From NCBI GenBank assembly GCA_002897735.1, contig BDTW01000047.1, positions 1 to 47,255 on the forward strand: a stretch of DNA of 47,255 nucleotides. Reading direction: 5' to 3'. The DNA comes from a bacterium BMS3Bbin13 (GTDB taxonomy: Bacteria; Pseudomonadota; Gammaproteobacteria; 21-64-14). The position numbers and the translations under genes were made by a program. Shown here in pieces: positions 14,573 to 26,772 of this stretch. Every line of letters begins with the position of its first letter. Positions within the stretch are counted from its first letter, which is position 1. The notes beneath the pieces were generated by a model. It did not search any database. It was not told the DNA's origin and saw only the letters and a list, made by a program, of their open reading frames with translations.

Positions 14573-15469
14573 CTATGGTCGGTGTGCGCTCGGCGAGCCG
14601 GCGGTATCGATGCGCCCGAGCCCGAGGTTCTCCCAGATCGCCAGGCTCGGAGCGGCTTGGTTGAGGGTGTAGAAGTGCAGTCCCGGTGCGCCCGCCTCCA
14701 GCAGGCGCCGGCACAGATCGCTCACCACCTCGGTACCGAAGGCGCGGATCGAGTCGCGATCGTCACCGAAGTCCTCGAGGCGTTTGCGGATCCAGCGCGG
14801 GATCTCGGCTCCGCAGGCGTCGGAGAAGTGCGCGAGCCGGTTGTGGTTGGTAATCGGCATGATGCCCGGCACGATCGGCAGGTCGAGGCCCCGCGCCTCG
14901 CACTCGTCCACGAACCGGAGATAGGCGTCGGCGTTGTAGAAGTACTGCGTGATCGCGCCGTCGGCACCGGCCTCGACCTTGCGTTGGAAATTCAGCAGGT
15001 CCGCCCTGGCACCGCGCGCCTGGGGATGGACCTCGGGGTAGGCCGCCACTTCGATGAAGAAGTGGCGGCCGGTCTCGGCGCGGATGAAGGCCACCAAGTC
15101 GGCGGCGTAGCGGAACTCGCGCGGGCCGCCGGTGCCGCTGCCCGAGGGCAGGTCGCCTCGCAGGGCGACGATGTGGCGTATGCCCTCGTCCCGGTAACGG
15201 CTCAGGATCGCGCGCACGCCTTCGCGGGTGGCCTCGATGCAGGAAAGGTGCGGCGCGGCCTCGATGCCGGATTCGCGCTGGATCTCGGCGACCGTCTCGA
15301 AGGTGCGCTCGCGGGTCGAGCCGCCCGCCCCGAAGGTGACCGAGAAGAAGCGCGGTCCGAGTACGGCCAGGCGGGCACGGACTCGACGCAGCTTCTCCAC
15401 CCCTTCCGGCGTCTTCGGCGGGAAGAACTCGAAGCTGTATACCGGATTGTGCCGCTTCTGGGATTCCAT
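14573..15469 (-). CDS. metF: 5,10-methylenetetrahydrofolate reductase
   Basis: MetF reduces methylene-THF to methyl-THF, the methyl donor for methionine synthesis. The 298-residue protein begins MESQKRHNPVYSFEFFPPKT, containing the near-invariant 'FEFFPPK' of the TIM-barrel family. It continues with 'HIVALRGDLP' and 'EVAAYPEVHP', which line the FAD site, and later 'PIVPGIMPI'. ATG 15469 was chosen because it places this motif at the right distance from the N terminus; the longer upstream frame overlaps ahcY. It lies 37 bp after ahcY in the same direction, completing a methionine/SAM recycling unit. Confidence 0.95.
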   Translation of the reverse strand: MESQKRHNPVYSFEFFPPKTPEGVEKLRRVRARLAVLGPRFFSVTFGAGGSTRERTFETVAEIQRESGIEAAPHLSCIEATREGVRAILSRYRDEGIRHIVALRGDLPSGSGTGGPREFRYAADLVAFIRAETGRHFFIEVAAYPEVHPQARGARADLLNFQRKVEAGADGAITQYFYNADAYLRFVDECEARGLDLPIVPGIMPITNHNRLAHFSDACGAEIPRWIRKRLEDFGDDRDSIRAFGTEVVSDLCRRLLEAGAPGLHFYTLNQAAPSLAIWENLGLGRIDTAGSPSAHRP

Positions 15470-15506
15470 GCGCACACGCCGCCCCGCGCCCCGGCGGCGC
15501 CGAGGC

Positions 15507-16826
<1,320 letters not shown>

Positions 16827-16859
16827 CGACTCCTCAACGGTTATCCGTGCCGCGGCGGC

Positions 16860-18029
16860 TCAGCCGACGGCCTTCACTGCGGCGGCATCGCGCAACAACC
16901 CGGCGCGATCGGTGGCCTCCCAGGGGAAGCCCGCATCCTCACGACCGAAGTGACCGTAGGCGGCGGTCGCGGCGTAGACCGGGCGCAGCAGGTCGAGCAT
17001 GCGAATCAGCCCGCCCGGACGCAGATCGAAGTGCTCGCGCACCAACCTCACCAAACGATCGTCGTCCACCTTGCCCGTGCCGAAGGTCTGCACGCTGATC
17101 GAGGTGGGCTCGGCCACGCCGATGGCGTAGGAGAGTTGGATCTCGCAACGTTCGGCAAGACCCGCGGCGACGATATTCTTCGCTACGTACCGACAGGCAT
17201 AGGCCGCGGAGCGGTCCACCTTGGATGGATCTTTCCCGGAGAAGGCGCCGCCGCCGTGGCGCGCCATGCCGCCGTAGGTATCGACGATGATCTTGCGCCC
17301 GGTCAGCCCGCAGTCGCCGAGCGGCCCGCCGACCACGAAGCGCCCGGTGGGATTGATGTGCACCTTGGTCTCGCGCCGCAACCACTCCGGCGGCAGGACC
17401 GGGCGGATGATCTCCTCCATCACCGCCTCGTGCAGTGCCCGCTCGCCGATGTCCGGGGCGTGCTGAGTGGAGAGCACCACGGTATCGATGCCCACCGGGC
17501 GGTCCTTCTCGTAGCGTATGGTCACCTGGCTCTTGGCATCCGGACGCAACCAGGGCAGCACCCCGCTCTTGCGCACCTCGGCCTGGCGACGCACCAGGCG
17601 ATGCGCATAGGTGATCGGCGCGGGCATCAGCACGTCGGTCTCGCTGGTCGCATAGCCGAACATCATGCCCTGATCCCCGGCACCCTGGGCCTCGGCCGTG
17701 CCCCGGTCGACGCCCTGGGCGATGTCCGGAGACTGCTTGCCGATGCCGGAGAGCACCGCGCAGGTGGCCGCGTCGAAGCCCATCTCCGAACTCGTATAGC
17801 CGATGCGCGCGATGGTCTCGCGGGCCAGCGCCTCGGCGTCGAAGGCTGCGGTGGTGGTGACCTCGCCGGCGAACAACACCATTCCCGTCTTGATCAGGGT
17901 CTCGCACGCCACATGCGCGTGGGGATCCTGGGCCAGGATCGCGTCCAGGATGGTATCCGAGAGCTGGTCCGCCATCTTGTCCGGGTGGCCCTCGGACACG
18001 GATTCGGAAGTAAAGAGATAGTTGTTCAA
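16860..18029 (-). CDS. metK: S-adenosylmethionine synthetase
   Basis: MetK makes SAM from methionine and ATP. The N terminus reads '(M)[17 protein letters not shown]', the invariant family opening; further motifs are '[12 protein letters not shown]' and '[20 protein letters not shown]', the P-loop-like site. I place the start at the TTG at 18027-18029, six bases after an AAGGAG site at 18036-18041. The earlier in-frame TTG at 18033-18035 touches the AAGGAG directly and would be poorly spaced. A TTG start is unusual for such a highly expressed gene and may limit translation. The gene heads the metK-ahcY-metF unit. The leader did not match the known SAM or SAH riboswitch consensus on reading. 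Confidence 0.95.
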   Translation of the reverse strand: MNNYLFTSESVSEGHPDKMADQLSDTILDAILAQDPHAHVACETLIKTGMVLFAGEVTTTAAFDAEALARETIARIGYTSSEMGFDAATCAVLSGIGKQSPDIAQGVDRGTAEAQGAGDQGMMFGYATSETDVLMPAPITYAHRLVRRQAEVRKSGVLPWLRPDAKSQVTIRYEKDRPVGIDTVVLSTQHAPDIGERALHEAVMEEIIRPVLPPEWLRRETKVHINPTGRFVVGGPLGDCGLTGRKIIVDTYGGMARHGGGAFSGKDPSKVDRSAAYACRYVAKNIVAAGLAERCEIQLSYAIGVAEPTSISVQTFGTGKVDDDRLVRLVREHFDLRPGGLIRMLDLLRPVYAATAAYGHFGREDAGFPWEATDRAGLLRDAAAVKAVG

Positions 18030-18041
18030 TTTCAACTCCTT

Positions 18042-18950
18042 GGAGCCGATACACCCATTCTGTCGGGGCCTTCCTCACCGGGGGCCGCGCGCCGCGCAGG
18101 CCCGCGACGCGCGCAGACGGCCCTAAGAGTCTGTCGGACTTGGGATGGCTCTACTGCGGCGGCGGGAGATCGGCCCATTTCTCCGATCGTTTTCGTTGAA
18201 AACAGTGTCCCTATTCACCTCAGACGATCGAAGAACGATACTCGGTCTTCCACTCGCCTCGCTACGAACCCCTACGCCCGATCGCACCCTAGTGTACCGG
18301 CTTCGCGCGCATTGTCCACGATCCGCCGCCGCATCGGTCCAATGCCCCGTATGCCCGATACGATGTCATAGTAAGGTATCGACTCCGAGGACGCCGCCGA
18401 TGCAGGTGCGCGAGACCTTATCTTCGCCCGGCAACCCTGTCCCGGGACCGCGCCGCACCGGACGATCCGATACCCTGCAAATTGGTACGCTATCCGCCCG
18501 GCGCGGCGGACACCTTGCACCGGCTGCAAAGCGAGTTTTCACACGCTTCGCACGATCCGGCATCGCGAAGACACGCCGTCGACATCCCCGCAAAACCCGT
18601 GATCCTGGTTTGCGAACCCTATGAACCAAAAGGATAATCAGCCCGGATTTCTCCTGTCGCCCATGGGATTTCCTCCCGCAGCCACACGCCGGGCGAATTA
18701 ACGGTTGCCCCCCGAGACCAAGTTGGGGAAAATAGCGCGCCTGCGTACCCAGGGCTCCGGGAACAATCAGCGGCCTGGAAAACGGCCGAAACTCCTCGCA
18801 CCCCCACCCGTCAGGCGAGCGGTCATTCGGCCCTCAGAAGGCTACCGGGGCGATGCGTCGGGGCCACGGCGCGTGCGCGCGCGCCCCAGACAACACGGGT
18901 TTGTCTTTCCAGATTTCCTGACGGCTTCGTCTTTAACGGGGACTTGAGTC
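18042..18950. other. Long divergent intergenic region between metK and tkt
   Basis: About 900 bp separate the divergent metK and tkt genes. Open frames on both strands are present but lack family features and show no coherent codon bias, so I call no gene. The A/T-richer portions (about 18180-18260 and 18590-18730) may hold promoters. I cannot identify a riboswitch, insertion-sequence end or RNA gene by eye. Confidence 0.5.
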
Positions 18951-20972
18951 ATGAAAATGAGCCAGCCTAAGCAGTCCGTGCTCTCGCGCCGAGAGCTTGC
19001 CAATGCGATCCGCGCCCTGAGCATGGACGCGGTACAGAAGGCCAACTCCGGCCATCCGGGTATGCCCATGGGCATGGCGGATATCGCCGAGGTGCTGTGG
19101 AACGATTTCCTGCAGCACAACCCCGCCAACCCGAAGTGGTTCGACCGTGACCGTTTCGTCCTCTCCAACGGCCACGGCTCGATGCTCCACTACGCCCTAC
19201 TCCACCTGACGGGACACGACCTCGGCATCGAGGACATCAAGCAGTTCCGGCAGTTGCACTCGCGCACGCCCGGGCATCCGGAATACGGCTACACGCCGGG
19301 GATCGAGACCACCACCGGACCGCTCGGCCAGGGCCTGGCCAACGCCGTGGGTATGGCGCTCGCCGAACGCCTGCTGGCGGCGAGGTTCAACCGCGACGGC
19401 CATGAACTCGTCGACCACCACACCTATGTCTTCCTGGGCGACGGCTGCCTCATGGAAGGCGTCTCGCACGAGGCCTGCGCGCTCGCCGGCACCTGGGGTC
19501 TGGGCAAGCTGATCGGCTTCTACGACGACAACGGCATCTCCATCGACGGACACGTCGAGGGCTGGTTCACCGACGATACGCCCCGACGCTTCGAGGCCTA
19601 CCACTGGCACGTCATCCCCGGTGTGGACGGGCACGACCCGGAGGCGGTGAAGCAGGCGATCGTCGAGGCGCGCTCGGTCACCGACCGCCCGACGCTGATC
19701 TGCTGCAAGACCGTCATCGGATACGGATCTCCCAACCTGTGCGGCAGTCACGACGTTCACGGCCAGGCGTTGGGCGAGAAAGAGGTCGCGGCCACGCGCG
19801 AGCACCTGGGCTGGAAATACGGGCCGTTCGTGATCCCGGACGAGATCTACGCCGCCTGGGACGCCCGCGAGAAGGGCCGGCAACTCGAGCAGGCGTGGAA
19901 CGCGAAGCTCGCGGCCTACCGCGAGGCGTATCCGGAACTCGCCGCCGAGTTCGAACGCCGCGTGGCGGGCAGGCTGCCGGAGAATTGGGGGCGCACCGCC
20001 GGGGCCTTCATCGAGAAGGTCGCCGCCGAGGGCAAGGACATGGCCACCCGCAAGGCCTCGCAGGCGGTCATCGAAGGCCTGGCGCCCGAACTGCCCGAAC
20101 TGCTCGGCGGCTCCGCCGACCTGACCGGCTCCAACAACACCAACTGGTCCGGTTCCAAGACGATCACGAAGGACGATCCGCAGGGCAACTACCTGCACTA
20201 CGGCGTGCGCGAGTTCGGGATGACCGCGATCATGAACGGCCTCACCCTGCATAGCGGGTTCATCCCCTACAGCGGGACCTTCCTGGTGTTCTCCGACTAC
20301 GCGCGCAACGCCCTGCGCATGGCGGCGCTGATGAAGGTGCGCAACCTGCTCGTCTACACACACGACTCGATCGCCCTCGGGGAGGACGGCCCCACCCACC
20401 AGCCGGTCGAGCACGTGTCGGGCCTGCGCCTGATCCCCAACATGAACGTCTGGCGCCCATGCGACATAGTCGAATCCGCGGTCGCCTGGCAGGCGGCCAT
20501 CGAGCGCGAGGACGGGCCGAGTTGCCTGATCTTCACCCGCCAGACCACCGCCTTCCAGAAGCGCGATGCCGGCGTCATCGGCAACATCCGCCGCGGCGGC
20601 TACGTGCTCTCCGACTGCGAGGGCAAGCCGCAGGCGATCCTCATCGCTACCGGCTCCGAAGTCGGGCTTGCGATGGACGCGGCGCGGGCGCTCGCCGGGA
20701 AGGGCATTCGCGTTCGGGTCGTGTCCATGCCCTGCTGCGAGGTGTTCGACGCGCAGGACGAGGGCTATCGCGAGTCGGTGCTGCCGGGTGACGTGCGCGC
20801 GCGCGTGGCCGTGGAGGCCGGCCTCACCGGCTACTGGCAGAAGTACGTGTGCCCGGCGGGAAGGGTCATCGGCATCGACCGCTTCGGCGAATCGGCCCCG
20901 GGTGGTGTGCTGATGAAGGAGTTCGGGTTCACCGCCGAGCATGTAACCGACGTCGTCGAGGAGATTCTGTAG
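18951..20972 (+). CDS. tkt: Transketolase
   Basis: Transketolase moves two-carbon ketol units between sugar phosphates in the Calvin and pentose phosphate cycles. The 673-residue protein has the expected features: '[18 protein letters not shown]' near the N terminus, '[16 protein letters not shown]', the TPP-binding '[13 protein letters not shown]' and, in the Pyr domain, '[12 protein letters not shown]'. Length is normal. ATG 18960 is an alternative start. It opens a plus-strand series with gap, pgk, pyk and fba, all serving carbon flux around triose phosphates. Gaps of 75-215 bp between the genes suggest several promoters or processing sites rather than one tightly coupled operon. Confidence 0.96.
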   Translation: MKMSQPKQSVLSRRELANAIRALSMDAVQKANSGHPGMPMGMADIAEVLWNDFLQHNPANPKWFDRDRFVLSNGHGSMLHYALLHLTGHDLGIEDIKQFRQLHSRTPGHPEYGYTPGIETTTGPLGQGLANAVGMALAERLLAARFNRDGHELVDHHTYVFLGDGCLMEGVSHEACALAGTWGLGKLIGFYDDNGISIDGHVEGWFTDDTPRRFEAYHWHVIPGVDGHDPEAVKQAIVEARSVTDRPTLICCKTVIGYGSPNLCGSHDVHGQALGEKEVAATREHLGWKYGPFVIPDEIYAAWDAREKGRQLEQAWNAKLAAYREAYPELAAEFERRVAGRLPENWGRTAGAFIEKVAAEGKDMATRKASQAVIEGLAPELPELLGGSADLTGSNNTNWSGSKTITKDDPQGNYLHYGVREFGMTAIMNGLTLHSGFIPYSGTFLVFSDYARNALRMAALMKVRNLLVYTHDSIALGEDGPTHQPVEHVSGLRLIPNMNVWRPCDIVESAVAWQAAIEREDGPSCLIFTRQTTAFQKRDAGVIGNIRRGGYVLSDCEGKPQAILIATGSEVGLAMDAARALAGKGIRVRVVSMPCCEVFDAQDEGYRESVLPGDVRARVAVEAGLTGYWQKYVCPAGRVIGIDRFGESAPGGVLMKEFGFTAEHVTDVVEEIL

Positions 20973-21107
20973 CAGACGAGTCGTCGCGCGGGCGTGCGCG
21001 AGGCAGGGCCTCCGCGGAACCCCGCCAAGGGGGGAGGCGGGACCCGCCGAATTGGCGCCCCACGGGGCACAATCCGCCTTTATCACTCAATAGACGGAGA
21101 CAGGGAA

Positions 21108-22121
21108 ATGGCGATCAAAGTGGCTATCAACGGCTACGGCCGGATCGGACGCAACGTGCTTCGCGCCCTCTATGAGGCCGGGCGGACCGATGAGATCCGG
21201 ATCATGGCGATCAACGACCTGGGCGACGCCGACACCAACGCGCACCTCACCCGCTATGACACGGTGCACGGCAAGTTTCCGGGTACGGTGGCCGTCGAGG
21301 ACGGATACCTGAACGTCAACGGCGACAAGATCCAGGTGCTCGCCGAGCGCGACCCGGCCCGGCTGCCGTGGGGCAAGCTCGGCGTGGACGTGGTCCTGGA
21401 GTGCACCGGCCTGTTCACCAGCAAGGAGAAGGCCGGAGCGCACCTGCGGGCCGGAGCCAAGAAGGTGATCATATCCGCCCCGGGCGGCAAGGACGTGGAC
21501 GCGACCATCGTCTATGGCGTCAACCACGACATACTGAAGGCGTCCCACACGGTAATCTCCAACGCCTCGTGCACCACCAACTGCCTGGCACCGCTGATCA
21601 AGCCGCTGCACCACTCCATCGGCCTGGTGCGCGGTCTCATGACCACCATCCACTCCTACACCAACGACCAGGTCCTCACCGACGTCTACCACAAGGATCT
21701 GCGCCGCGCACGCTCGGCGACCATGTCCCAGATCCCGACCAAGACCGGCGCCGCCGCCGCGGTCGGCCTGGTGCTGCCGGAGCTGAACGGCAAGCTCGAC
21801 GGCTTCGCGATCCGCGTGCCGACGATCAACGTCTCGGTGGTGGACCTGACCTTCGAGGCGGCGCGCGAGACCTCCAAGGACGAGATCGACACGATCATGA
21901 AGGAAGCGGCCGACGGCGAACTCAAGGGCATTCTCGCCTACAACGACGAACCGCTGGTCTCCATCGACTTCAACCACAGCTCCGTATCCTCCACGTATGA
22001 CGCATCGCTCACCAAGGTGAACGACGGCAAGCTGGTGAAGGTGCTGGCCTGGTACGACAACGAATGGGGGTTCTCCAACCGCATGCTGGACACCACCATC
22101 GCCCTCATGGAGGCCAAGTAG
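21108..22121 (+). CDS. gap: Glyceraldehyde-3-phosphate dehydrogenase
   Basis: The enzyme interconverts glyceraldehyde-3-phosphate and 1,3-bisphosphoglycerate; in an autotroph it works in the reductive direction. The 337-residue product starts [20 protein letters not shown] (Rossmann loop), has '[13 protein letters not shown]', the active-site '[13 protein letters not shown]' and ends '[15 protein letters not shown]'. ATG 21108 was chosen because the Rossmann strand begins there; the longer upstream frame is not conserved. Coenzyme preference (NAD or NADP) cannot be read safely. It lies between tkt and pgk, as in many cbb clusters. Confidence 0.97.
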   Translation: MAIKVAINGYGRIGRNVLRALYEAGRTDEIRIMAINDLGDADTNAHLTRYDTVHGKFPGTVAVEDGYLNVNGDKIQVLAERDPARLPWGKLGVDVVLECTGLFTSKEKAGAHLRAGAKKVIISAPGGKDVDATIVYGVNHDILKASHTVISNASCTTNCLAPLIKPLHHSIGLVRGLMTTIHSYTNDQVLTDVYHKDLRRARSATMSQIPTKTGAAAAVGLVLPELNGKLDGFAIRVPTINVSVVDLTFEAARETSKDEIDTIMKEAADGELKGILAYNDEPLVSIDFNHSSVSSTYDASLTKVNDGKLVKVLAWYDNEWGFSNRMLDTTIALMEAK

Positions 22122-22300
22122 TCCGTGGGCGGGCATCCGGTACGCCGGGTGCCCACCCATTACGCCCCGTATCCACAAAACGCCGGGGCGCCGGGCCGCG
22201 CCCGCCGGAGCGTCCCGTCGATCGAGAGGCATTGGATGAGACCCGGATTTCATCCAATCCCTCTTTCCTATTCCGACCCTTTCGAACTCGGGAGATCCCC

Positions 22301-23479
22301 ATGTCCGTGATCAAAATGGCCGACCTCGATCTCGCGGGCAAGCGCGTCTTGATCCGCGAAGACCTCAATGTACCCCTCAAGGACGGCAAGGTAGCCGACG
22401 ACACCCGCATCCGTGCGAGCCTTCCAACCATCCGGCAGGCGCGCGACGCCGGCGCGCGGGTGATACTGATGTCCCACCTGGGCCGACCCGAAGAAGGCGT
22501 CTACGACGAAAAGGCGTCGCTGATGCCGGTGGCCGAACACCTGAGCGGACTGCTGGGCACGCCCGTGCGCGTGGTCCGGGACTACCTCGACGGTGTGGAG
22601 GTCGACAAAGGCGAGGTCGTCCTGCTCGAGAACGTGCGCTTCAACAAGGGCGAGAAGAAGGACGACGATACGCTCGCCCGCCGGCTCGCCGCGCTGTGCG
22701 ACGTCTTCGTCATGGACGCCTTCGGCACCGCACACCGCGCGCAGGCATCGACCCACGGGGTGGCGAAATACGCGCCTGTGGCCTGTGCGGGACCGCTGCT
22801 CGCCGCCGAACTCGAGGCCCTGGGCAAGGCGCTCGGCGATCCGGCGCGGCCGATGGTGGCGATCGTCGGGGGATCCAAGGTCTCCACCAAGCTCACCGTG
22901 CTCGAGGCACTCTTGCGCAAGGTCGACCGGCTGATCGTCGGCGGCGGCATCGCCAATACCTTCATCGCCGCGGCGGGCTACAATGTCGGCAAGTCCCTGT
23001 ACGAAGCCGACCTGGTCGAGAAGGCCAGGCGCCTGACCGAACAGGCCGCCGCGCGCGGCGCGGAGATCCCGGTACCGGAGGACGTGGTGGTCGGCAAGGA
23101 GTTCGGAGAGACCGCCAAGGCGACGCTCAAGCCGGTGGCCGAGGTGGCGGACGACGAGATGATCTTCGACGTCGGGCCGCAGACCTCGGAGCACTTCGCC
23201 GAGATCCTCGCGACGGCCGGCACCATCGTCTGGAACGGCCCGGTCGGGGTGTTCGAGTTCGACCAGTTCGGCGAGGGCACCCGGCACCTGGCGACGGCGA
23301 TCGCCAAGAGCGGGGCGTTCTCCATCGCCGGCGGCGGCGACACGCTTGCGGCGATCGCCAAGTACGGCATCGCCGACCAAGTCTCGTATATCTCGACCGG
23401 TGGCGGCGCCTTCCTGGAGTTCCTGGAGGGCAAGGAACTGCCCGCCGTGGAAATCCTGGAGGCCCGCGCCAAGGGCTGA
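22301..23479 (+). CDS. pgk: Phosphoglycerate kinase
   Basis: Pgk phosphorylates 3-phosphoglycerate, the RuBisCO product, or makes ATP in glycolysis. The 392-residue protein shows '[14 protein letters not shown]', '[13 protein letters not shown]', '[15 protein letters not shown]', '[13 protein letters not shown]' and the nucleotide loop 'GGGDTLAAI...[14 protein letters not shown]', all normal for the family. The ATG at 22301 precedes [17 protein letters not shown]. It sits 179 bp after gap and 76 bp before pyk on the same strand. Confidence 0.97.
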   Translation: MSVIKMADLDLAGKRVLIREDLNVPLKDGKVADDTRIRASLPTIRQARDAGARVILMSHLGRPEEGVYDEKASLMPVAEHLSGLLGTPVRVVRDYLDGVEVDKGEVVLLENVRFNKGEKKDDDTLARRLAALCDVFVMDAFGTAHRAQASTHGVAKYAPVACAGPLLAAELEALGKALGDPARPMVAIVGGSKVSTKLTVLEALLRKVDRLIVGGGIANTFIAAAGYNVGKSLYEADLVEKARRLTEQAAARGAEIPVPEDVVVGKEFGETAKATLKPVAEVADDEMIFDVGPQTSEHFAEILATAGTIVWNGPVGVFEFDQFGEGTRHLATAIAKSGAFSIAGGGDTLAAIAKYGIADQVSYISTGGGAFLEFLEGKELPAVEILEARAKG

Positions 23480-23555
23480 AGGGCGCGCACCGCTTCCTCA
23501 TCCACACCATTCCGATCCCCGTCACGGGGACCGGGAACCGGGAAAACAACCCATC

Positions 23556-25007
23556 ATGCTCAGACGCACCAAGATCGTCGCAACCCTCGGCCCCGCCACC
23601 GACGGCCCCGGCGTGCTCGACGCCGTGATCCAGGCGGGCGTGGACGTCGTACGCCTCAACTTCTCCCACGGGACGCACGAAGAACACCTGCGTCGCGCCG
23701 AGGAGGCCCGCGACCACGCGCGCGCCCACGGCCGCCACCTCGGGATCATCGCCGACCTGCAGGGTCCCAAGATCCGCATCGAACGATTCAAAGACAAGAA
23801 GGTGGTACTCCAGGAAGGCGGCCAATTCATCCTGGACACCCATCTCGGCCCCGACGAGGGTACCGAAGAGGCGGTCGGCATCACCTATAAGCCCCTTCCG
23901 AACGACGTGAGGCGAGGCGACACCCTGCTGCTGGACGACGGACGGCTCGCCCTGTGGGTGGAGGACGTCTCCGAGGGGCGCATCATTTGCCGGGTGGTGG
24001 TGGGCGGCGAACTCTCCAACAGCAAAGGCATCAATCGCCAGGGCGGAGGACTGTCGGCCACCGCACTCACCGAGAAGGACCGCGCCGACATCAAGGCCGC
24101 CGCGGAGATGAGGGCGGACTATCTGGCCGTGTCCTTCCCGCGCAACGCCGAGGACATCGAGGAGGCACGGCGGCTGCTGCGCGCCGCGGGCGGGCACGGC
24201 GCCATCATCGCCAAGATCGAACGCGCCGAGGCGGTGGAATCACTGGACGGCATCCTGCAGGCCACCGACGCGGTGATGATCGCGCGCGGCGACCTCGGCG
24301 TGGAGATCGGTGATGCGGAACTCACCGCGGTGCAGAAACTCATCATTCGCCGGGCGCGGGCGATGAGCCGCGTGGTGATCACGGCGACCCAGATGATGCA
24401 GTCCATGGTCGAGAACCAGATCCCGACGCGCGCCGAGGTCTTCGATGTGGCCAACGCCGTGCTCGACGGCACCGACGCGGTGATGCTCTCCGCCGAGACC
24501 GCCACCGGGAAATATCCGGCCAAGGCGGTAGCGGCCATGGATCGTATCTGCCGCGGCGCGGAGCGTCACCGCATCAACACCCCCGTCGTCGATCCGCGCG
24601 TCGAGGGCCAATCCAGCCGTATCGACGAGGCCATCGCCATGGCCGCCATGTACACGGCCAACCACCTGGCGGTACGCGCGATCGCGGCACTGACCGAATC
24701 CGGCGCCACCAGCCTGTGGATGTCGCGCGTGAGTTCGGGAATCCCCATCTACGCGCTGACCCGACACGTGGAGACACGACGCAAGGTGACGTTGTACCGC
24801 GGGGTCTACCCCATCACCTTCGACGTCACCACCAAGGACCATGCCCTGGTCAATCGCGAAATCATCGACGAGTTGATGCGCCGCGGGGCGGTGCGCGAAG
24901 ACGGGGACCTGGTGATCATCACCAAGGGGGATCTGACGGGAGTGAGCGGCGGGACCAACGCCATGAAGATCGTGCGCTCCGGCGACATGGTGCTGCCGGA
25001 GGATTGA
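23556..25007 (+). CDS. pyk: Pyruvate kinase
   Basis: Pyruvate kinase converts phosphoenolpyruvate to pyruvate with ATP formation. The 483-residue product begins MLRRTKIVATLGPATD and has 'VRLNFSHGTHEEH', 'DLQGPKIRI', the catalytic lysine in 'IIAKIERAEAV', 'MIARGDLGVEIG', 'TQMMQSMVENQIPTRAEV' and 'DAVMLSAETATGKYP'. The C-terminal allosteric domain ends with 'GTNAMKIV'. Its place beside tkt, gap, pgk and fba links it to drawing off fixed carbon from the Calvin cycle. A strong hairpin lies about 90 bp after the stop. Confidence 0.97.
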   Translation: MLRRTKIVATLGPATDGPGVLDAVIQAGVDVVRLNFSHGTHEEHLRRAEEARDHARAHGRHLGIIADLQGPKIRIERFKDKKVVLQEGGQFILDTHLGPDEGTEEAVGITYKPLPNDVRRGDTLLLDDGRLALWVEDVSEGRIICRVVVGGELSNSKGINRQGGGLSATALTEKDRADIKAAAEMRADYLAVSFPRNAEDIEEARRLLRAAGGHGAIIAKIERAEAVESLDGILQATDAVMIARGDLGVEIGDAELTAVQKLIIRRARAMSRVVITATQMMQSMVENQIPTRAEVFDVANAVLDGTDAVMLSAETATGKYPAKAVAAMDRICRGAERHRINTPVVDPRVEGQSSRIDEAIAMAAMYTANHLAVRAIAALTESGATSLWMSRVSSGIPIYALTRHVETRRKVTLYRGVYPITFDVTTKDHALVNREIIDELMRRGAVREDGDLVIITKGDLTGVSGGTNAMKIVRSGDMVLPED

Positions 25008-25090
25008 CGCGTTGCGGACCGGTATCCGGCCACGCGCCCTCAAACAAAACGGGGGGCTTTTCCGGCCGGCCGGCGCGGGGTCCCGCGCGA

Positions 25091-25137
25091 TGCACGGATC
25101 CAAAGCCGCCTTTCAGGGTGGCGGCTTTGGGAGTGCA
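25091..25137 (+). terminator. Strong hairpin between pyk and fba
   Basis: CCAAAGCCGCC (25100-25110) and GGCGGCTTTGG (25120-25130) form a perfect 11-bp stem with a 9-nt loop; an outer TGCAC/GTGCA pair at 25091-25095 and 25133-25137 extends it. No T-run follows, so it may act as a partial terminator or an RNA-stabilising element that sets pyk and fba levels separately. Confidence 0.55.
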
Positions 25138-25156
25138 CGGGTATTCCTGCTAGAAT
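25126..25156 (+). promoter_or_regulatory. Candidate fba promoter (extended -10)
   Basis: TGCTAGAAT at 25148-25156 fits an extended sigma-70 -10 (TGn-TAGAAT, -10 at 25151-25156). A -35-like TTTGGG at 25126-25131, in the descending arm of the hairpin, is weak and about 19 bp away. The start point would be near 25163, about 60 bp before the fba ATG. Confidence 0.4.
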
Positions 25157-25223
25157 ACGCGCCTCAGCCTTCGACCCCACCCCCTTCCTACATTAAAGAC
25201 TTGCCCACGGGAGAGAGATCGCC

Positions 25224-26288
25224 ATGGCCTTGATCACGCTGAGACAGTTGCTGGACCACGCCGCCGAGTACGGCTATGGCGTACCCGCCTTCAACGTCAA
25301 CAATATGGAGCAGATCCACGCCATCATGGAGGCCGCCGACGAGACCGACAGCCCGGTGATCGTCCAGGCGTCGGCAGGCGCCCGCAAGTACGCCAAGCCC
25401 CATTTCCTGCGACACCTGATCCTCGCCGCCTCCGAGCAGTGGCCCCATATCCCCATCGTCATGCATCAGGACCACGGCGCCTCGCCGTGGGTCTGCCAGC
25501 GATCCATCCAGCTCGGGTTCACCTCCGTCATGATGGACGGCTCGCTCCTGGATGACATGAAGACCCCGGCCACCTACGAATACAACGCCGACGTCACGCG
25601 GCGCACGGTGGAGATGTCCCACGCCTGCGGCGTGTCCGTGGAGGGCGAACTGGGCTGCCTGGGATCCCTGGAGACCGGCATGGCGGGCGAAGAGGACGGC
25701 TCCGGCGCCGCGGGGAAACTCTCGCACGACCAGCTCCTCACCGACCCCGAACAAGCCGCCGACTTCGTCAAGCAGACCGGCGTCGACGCGCTCGCCATCG
25801 CCATCGGCACCAGCCACGGCGCCTACAAATTCACCCGCCCGCCGACCGGCGACATCCTGGCCATCAACCGCATCAAGGAGATCCACGCGCGCATCCCGGA
25901 CACGCATCTGGTGATGCACGGCTCCTCCTCTGTACCCCAGGACTGGCTCCGGATGATCAACACCTACGGCGGCGACATGGGCGAGACCTACGGGGTGCCC
26001 GTCGAGGAGATCCAGGAGGGCATCCGGCACGGGGTACGCAAGGTCAACATCGACACCGACCTGCGCATGTCCTCCACCGGTGCGGTGCGCAAATTCCTGG
26101 CCGAGAACAAGAAGGAATTCGACCCGCGCAAGTGGCTGACCGCCGCCACCAATGGCATGAAGGCGATCTGCAAGGCTCGCTACGAGGCCTTCGGCACCGC
26201 CGGCAACGCATCCAAAATCAAGGTCGCGAGCATCGACGATATGGTCCTGCGCTACGAGAGCGGCGAACTGGACCCGCGGGTCAACTGA
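25224..26288 (+). CDS. fba: Class II fructose-bisphosphate aldolase (Calvin-cycle type)
   Basis: The 354-residue zinc aldolase joins triose phosphates to fructose-1,6-bisphosphate; in Calvin-cycle bacteria the same enzyme also makes sedoheptulose-1,7-bisphosphate. '[19 protein letters not shown]', 'MHQDHGAS' with the catalytic/zinc region, '[14 protein letters not shown]', '[14 protein letters not shown]' and the second zinc histidine in 'MHGSSSVP' are all present. Length and motifs match the CbbA-type (class IIB) enzymes. A GAGAG site precedes the ATG. It closes the tkt-gap-pgk-pyk-fba series. Confidence 0.96.
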   Translation: MALITLRQLLDHAAEYGYGVPAFNVNNMEQIHAIMEAADETDSPVIVQASAGARKYAKPHFLRHLILAASEQWPHIPIVMHQDHGASPWVCQRSIQLGFTSVMMDGSLLDDMKTPATYEYNADVTRRTVEMSHACGVSVEGELGCLGSLETGMAGEEDGSGAAGKLSHDQLLTDPEQAADFVKQTGVDALAIAIGTSHGAYKFTRPPTGDILAINRIKEIHARIPDTHLVMHGSSSVPQDWLRMINTYGGDMGETYGVPVEEIQEGIRHGVRKVNIDTDLRMSSTGAVRKFLAENKKEFDPRKWLTAATNGMKAICKARYEAFGTAGNASKIKVASIDDMVLRYESGELDPRVN

Positions 26289-26463
26289 ATAACCACAATC
26301 CGATGGTCGCCGCAAAGGACGCGGGGACCCGGACGTGGCGGCGGGCGGGGCGACGCACGAACCGCACAATGGATCGGCCCGGAGGGGGCTTGGGCGTGCG
26401 GTTGCTTGCGCGTCTCCGGCAGGGCCGGGCGCCGATACGCGCTCACGAGCGAAAGGAGTCGCA

Positions 26464-26772
26464 ATGTATACAACCGCACCCCTCCCCGTCGCCCGCCGGC
26501 GGCTCGCCCGCCGCGTGCGCCTGCTGCGCATCGCCCGCGGTTGGTCCCAGGAGGTGCTGGCCGGGCTGAGCGGCCTGCACCGCACCTACATCGGCGCCGT
26601 GGAACGCGCCGAGCGCAACATCAGCCTGGACAACATCGAAAAGATCGCCCGCGCCCTGGACATCCCCATCCCGGCACTGCTCGACGACGCCGAGCCGGCG
26701 GCACTCCGCGACCTTGCGCCCCGGCGCATCGAGGAACGCAGCCTCGCCTACCATTTCCGGGCGGCCCTGTAG
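26464..26772 (+). CDS. XRE-family HTH regulator (copy 1)
   Basis: The 102-residue protein has a single XRE/Cro-type helix-turn-helix: 'LRIARGWSQEVLAGLSGLH' (helices 1-2) and 'TYIGAVERAERNISLDNIEK' (recognition helix onward). The C-terminal ~30 residues have no known domain. Its core is closely related at protein and DNA level to the second HTH gene 670 bp further on. The TAG stop lies inside a REP-like repeat, so insertion of the repeat may have set the present C terminus. The target is unknown; such small XRE proteins often control their own and adjacent genes. Confidence 0.85.
   Translation: MYTTAPLPVARRRLARRVRLLRIARGWSQEVLAGLSGLHRTYIGAVERAERNISLDNIEKIARALDIPIPALLDDAEPAALRDLAPRRIEERSLAYHFRAAL

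Noticed and set aside
16827-18145. SAH or SAM riboswitch for ahcY/metK
   Set aside because: The metK-ahcY gap is 33 bp, and the metK leader shows no match to the known SAH or SAM riboswitch core sequences on reading.
18145-18624. Open frame of 159 codons between metK and tkt
   Set aside because: Arginine/proline-rich composition, no recognisable domain and no ribosome-binding site; likely chance.
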